NCBI GenBank assembly: GCA_964653235.1
Contig: CAZZCP010000002.1
Span: 1 to 64,000 of the forward strand
DNA from: CAZZCP01 sp964653235
GTDB taxonomy: Bacteria; Bdellovibrionota; Bdellovibrionia; Bdellovibrionales; UBA840
DNA length: 64,000 bases
Direction: 5' to 3'
Shown here one piece after another: positions 61,501-64,000 of the stretch (position 1 is its first letter; every line of letters begins with the position of its first letter). Under the pieces are notes generated by a model. It worked only from the letters and a program-made list of their open reading frames with translations. It was not told where the DNA came from and ran no database searches. Made by a program: the position numbers and the translations under genes.

Positions 61501-61595
61501 AAATGCAATTTTAGCTTTATTCTGCCTCAATTTCTTTTAAAAAAGCCCATTTTGAAATTAAGAAATACGAATGACAAAAAATGTTACTATTCATT

Positions 61596-61769
61596 AGCTG
61601 CTCCCTTTTATTTCACTTTTTTTGCAGAATTCAATTCTGCTTTCAATGACCTAGGAGGCTTGCTTGAAGCTGCAGTAATTTTTTAAGCATTTCGGACAGA
61701 ATACAAGAAACATTATAAATACTTATTGCTTGCGGACGGACGTCCGAAGTGAAGTAAAAGGGGGCAGCT
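61596..61769 (+). mobile_element. MITE-like inverted-repeat element, copy 3
   Basis: 174 bp, the same length and orientation as copy 1. The terminal repeats begin AGCTGCTCCCTTTTATTTCA. It contains a perfect internal palindrome GCAGAATTCAATTCTGC near the left end and GCGGACGGACGTCCGAA near the right. GACCTAGGA and TTTCGGACAGAATA match copy 1; the middle has diverged. The right end directly abuts the stop codon (61771-61773) of the minus-strand gene 61771-62592. Confidence 0.8.
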
Positions 61770-61770
61770 A

Positions 61771-62592
61771 TTAGTATTCAAGTTGAATATCGGCCCGCTC
61801 AAACAGCCTGACACTATCAAGACCCTCGGCTTTGAGAATAAGCTTTTTATTTTGTATTTCGAGATGATGAAAATCAGGAGAGCCAATCTGCTCATAACAG
61901 AAGGCCTTTGAGTAAAGAAAAATAGGGCGCTCCTGAATCTCGCTCAGATCTTCATGAAACAGCTTGGGACTACCATAGGAGTCAGAACACAAATAGTAGG
62001 ACTCTGAATAAAGGATGCTTGATTTTTTAAGGTGAAGGATGGCGCGCTGGTTATGAATAGAGTCTTGACTCAGCCAAGTGCCCAGCATCAAGGGGTTGAT
62101 AGGATATTGTTCTTGTAGTCTCTGGCGTTTTTTTTCAAGCTCTTCCAGCGGGCTTTGATCGATTTTTTGATAGATCCCCACACTGCCATCTTCATGATGG
62201 CAAATGAGTTCTTCACCTTCAAAATGAAAACGATAGATTTTATGTAGCCCCTGGTGCTCAAAACAAAAAGAATTAGCCATCATTTCAAGTTCAAAAGAAA
62301 CTCCAAACCCGAATTGGTTGATCACTTTCTCGGGCTGACCGATGCCGAAAGAAGACTTGTATTGAAGAGCGCCCATTCGCAATTGAAGATTTTCTGAAAA
62401 TTCTAAAAGCTTTCGATAGCTGCAAGCAGTTTCTGTTTGATCAGAATTAATATAGGTCTTGTGATACAAACTCGATTTTGTTTTGCCATCAATTATGATT
62501 TGTTTTTCTACCCAACAGCCAATCAGTTTTTCAATAGTGTGTCGACTCGCAGATGGGGTATTGGAGTGAAAGATTCTTGCTAAAAAAGACAT
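61771..62592 (-). CDS. Protein of unknown function
   Basis: 273 aa without a clear signal peptide or membrane helix. The sequence is rich in beta-prone segments (LICHHEDGSVGIYQK, AILHLKKSSILYSESYYLCSDSYG, KLILKAEGLDSVRLFERADIQLEY), and GCWV and GTWL each begin a possible lipocalin-like repeat (about 25-130 and 168-270). That repeat reading is by eye only. A good AGGTCC-type ribosome-binding site is uncertain. It may use the adjacent inverted-repeat element as terminator. Confidence 0.6.
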   Translation of the reverse strand: MSFLARIFHSNTPSASRHTIEKLIGCWVEKQIIIDGKTKSSLYHKTYINSDQTETACSYRKLLEFSENLQLRMGALQYKSSFGIGQPEKVINQFGFGVSFELEMMANSFCFEHQGLHKIYRFHFEGEELICHHEDGSVGIYQKIDQSPLEELEKKRQRLQEQYPINPLMLGTWLSQDSIHNQRAILHLKKSSILYSESYYLCSDSYGSPKLFHEDLSEIQERPIFLYSKAFCYEQIGSPDFHHLEIQNKKLILKAEGLDSVRLFERADIQLEY

Positions 62593-62690
62593 TGGACCTC
62601 CAGAATGGGAAGTTGCTTTCGAATGAAAGCAAAAGCGCCATAAAATTAGAGCAAGAATTGAGGCTCGTATCTAGAGTTTTTTTACAAAAA

Positions 62691-62712
62691 ACCCACATCC
62701 TTGGATGTGGGT
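62691..62712 (-). terminator. Rho-independent terminator for the coiled-coil protein gene
   Basis: ACCCACATCC, two bases, then GGATGTGGGT form a perfect stem. On the minus strand it is followed by a run of T (TTTTTTGTAAAAAA), 22 nt after the stop at 62735. Confidence 0.85.
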
Positions 62713-62734
62713 CTCAAGAAAATAAATGGTAGAT

Positions 62735-64000
62735 TTAATCTAATCTTTTGTAATGAGATTTTAGTGTTTGGCCGGACTCATCTAGCAAAAAGCCTTCGAG
62801 TCGTAGTTGTGATTCTTCAATAGAAAATGTAACGCTCCTGCCTTGAATCTTAAAGCTTTTATTTGAATGGTCGATAACAATTGGAATTACATTCACATTA
62901 GCATTAGCTAGTTGACACTTACATTGAGGGTCAGAAAAAATGAACAAGGATTCCATTAAGTTCGTACCTACAATTCTTAAGCCTTTCATTTTAAAGATGC
63001 CATCAGAAAGTACTTCACACTTTTCCTCATCAAGAACCCAATTGTCATTCAAACCAAGCTCTGATGTGTTAGATACAGTAGTCTGCTCTGTATTGTTACA
63101 GGCTGGGTTAGCAGGAGTTTGAGTTTCACTGGTTTCAGCAATATCCGCATTGATTTGAGCTAGCTCTGCTATGGCAGCTTCAGTGGCAGCTTCTGCTATT
63201 CTTTGTTGTGCTTCAGCAGCTGCAGTGGCCATCTCAGCTTTAGCTTGCTTTTCACTAGCTGTAGTAGCATCTTTTTCGGCAGCATTTTTTGCCTCTATAG
63301 CACGCTCTCTTGCAGCTTCTGCCTCTTGTTTTCGTGCTTCAGCAGCAGCAGCAGCCTGCTCGGCTTCTTCTGCCAAATTCTGTATAGCTGCCATTTCACT
63401 AAGTGATTCATCGCGGTCTATACTAGCCTGTTGAGCTGCCTTGATGGCTTCTTGCTCTTTACTTTCAGCTACCTTCAATGCTTCTTCTGCTTCTCTTTGT
63501 TTTTCTTCAGCAGCAGCAGCAGCCTGCTCGGCTTGTTCTTTTTGTGCTTCTGCGACTTGAGCAGCATTTATAGCTTGCTGTTCGAGATCGCGAGCCTGTG
63601 CAAGCTCTTGTAAAGCAGCATCTCGAATTAAAATGGCATCATTTTTTTCGATGATTGCACTAGATGTAGCAGCTTGAGCTTTTTTCTTCTCATCTATGAC
63701 CTGAGCCAGATCATCTCGGTAGGCTTTTAAGATATCAGGATTGGCTCTAAGTGTAGTAAAAGCTACTGGATCTGCAATAAGAGCTTCATAATCTTGAGTA
63801 GACAAACGAGTGATTCGCGAAATGTTGAGCTGATAACGAGTAAACTCACCCGAGTTGATATTGTCTTCGTTGCTTAGAATCAACTGATTCTCAGTAAGCA
63901 TAATGTAAGTAGAAACATTGGATGAAGCTTCAAAAAAGACCTGTTTGCTCAAGGGAATGATCGAAATTGGATTTTGATCTATATCGTGAAAAGCAATAGG
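62735..64000 (-). CDS. Ala/Glu-rich coiled-coil protein (5' partial)
   Basis: The frame is open to the right edge (residues PIAFHDIDQNPISIIPLSKQ lie before the first possible TTG), so the gene continues outside the window. After a beta-rich N-terminal region (about 100 residues), residues 115-285 form a long heptad coiled coil very rich in Ala, Glu and Gln, with two near-identical blocks (EQAEQAAAAAE.., EEAEQAAAAAE..). A C-terminal domain of about 110 residues with a clustered Cys pair (CKCQ) follows. No family is recognised; surface or envelope proteins often look like this. Confidence 0.65.
   Translation of the reverse strand, partial: PIAFHDIDQNPISIIPLSKQVFFEASSNVSTYIMLTENQLILSNEDNINSGEFTRYQLNISRITRLSTQDYEALIADPVAFTTLRANPDILKAYRDDLAQVIDEKKKAQAATSSAIIEKNDAILIRDAALQELAQARDLEQQAINAAQVAEAQKEQAEQAAAAAEEKQREAEEALKVAESKEQEAIKAAQQASIDRDESLSEMAAIQNLAEEAEQAAAAAEARKQEAEAARERAIEAKNAAEKDATTASEKQAKAEMATAAAEAQQRIAEAATEAAIAELAQINADIAETSETQTPANPACNNTEQTTVSNTSELGLNDNWVLDEEKCEVLSDGIFKMKGLRIVGTNLMESLFIFSDPQCKCQLANANVNVIPIVIDHSNKSFKIQGRSVTFSIEESQLRLEGFLLDESGQTLKSHYKRLD

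Noticed and set aside
63331..63540. AGC-repeat stretches in the coiled-coil gene as microsatellites or CRISPR-like repeats.
   Set aside because: They encode the Ala/Glu heptads of the coiled coil in frame; spacing is irregular and there are no spacers.
1..64000. tRNA, rRNA and CRISPR arrays.
   Set aside because: Searching by eye for T-loop motifs, conserved rRNA segments and evenly spaced repeats gave no credible candidate.

Overview
The window is a contiguous stretch of a low-GC Gram-negative chromosome with three runs of N (14404-14413, 27080-27089, 37195-37294), so it comes from a draft or metagenome assembly. Many predicted secreted proteins and lipoproteins, a TPR/outer-membrane-barrel operon resembling parts of the myxobacterial gliding machinery, RNase J and a complete meso-DAP peptidoglycan pathway suggest Bdellovibrionota (Bdellovibrio/Bacteriovorax-like predators) or a close relative. 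That placement is an inference from gene content; no rRNA or tRNA gene was seen.

Layout. 1-6.8 kb: the end of an exonuclease-WYL protein, a signal peptidase II with an unusual HAMP-like extension, a peptide-binding lipoprotein, then a tight operon of PBP4-type DD-peptidase, MltD-type lytic transglycosylase and an S33-type hydrolase. 6.85-7.9 kb: an AbiEii-type toxin-antitoxin pair whose promoter is embedded in a perfect palindrome. 8-13.5 kb: a secreted protein of unknown function, a secreted HExxH metallopeptidase with Asp-rich repeats, and two 5'-truncated gene remnants (histidine kinase and alpha/beta hydrolase) joined head to head.

13.5-23.3 kb is the most unusual part. It holds divergent operons of secreted proteins: a Hint (intein-like) domain protein, two related proteins with a weak MACPF-like signature (one with leucine-rich repeats), and a trypsin-like protease-LRR lipoprotein. 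Three sigma-54-type (-24/-12) promoters lie exactly upstream of these operons and of a small secreted/membrane gene pair. A fourth drives an apparently non-coding transcript of about 130 nt that ends at a hairpin terminator.

23.3-37.1 kb: a HAD phosphatase and a short-chain dehydrogenase, a large lipoprotein/membrane protein split only by an assembly gap, then a translationally coupled operon of TPR proteins and an outer-membrane beta-barrel followed by RNase J. 37.1-41.1 kb: a 96-bp tandem repeat, two copies of a roughly 170-bp inverted-repeat (MITE-like) element, a GNAT acetyltransferase, a secreted zinc carboxypeptidase, hypoxanthine phosphoribosyltransferase and a zinc-ribbon membrane protein.

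41.1-54.8 kb is a dcw cluster (mraZ-rsmH-ftsL-ftsI-murE-murF-mraY-murD-ftsW-murG-murC-murB) behind four MraZ boxes with an exact 10-bp period. It stops after murB: ddl, ftsQ, ftsA and ftsZ are not here. 54.8-64 kb carries small metabolic and redox genes (DCC-family protein, three SDR or SDR-like proteins in the window overall, glutathione peroxidase, thiolase, YrdC-like protein), several exported proteins of unknown function, a third copy of the inverted-repeat element, and a truncated coiled-coil protein at the right edge.
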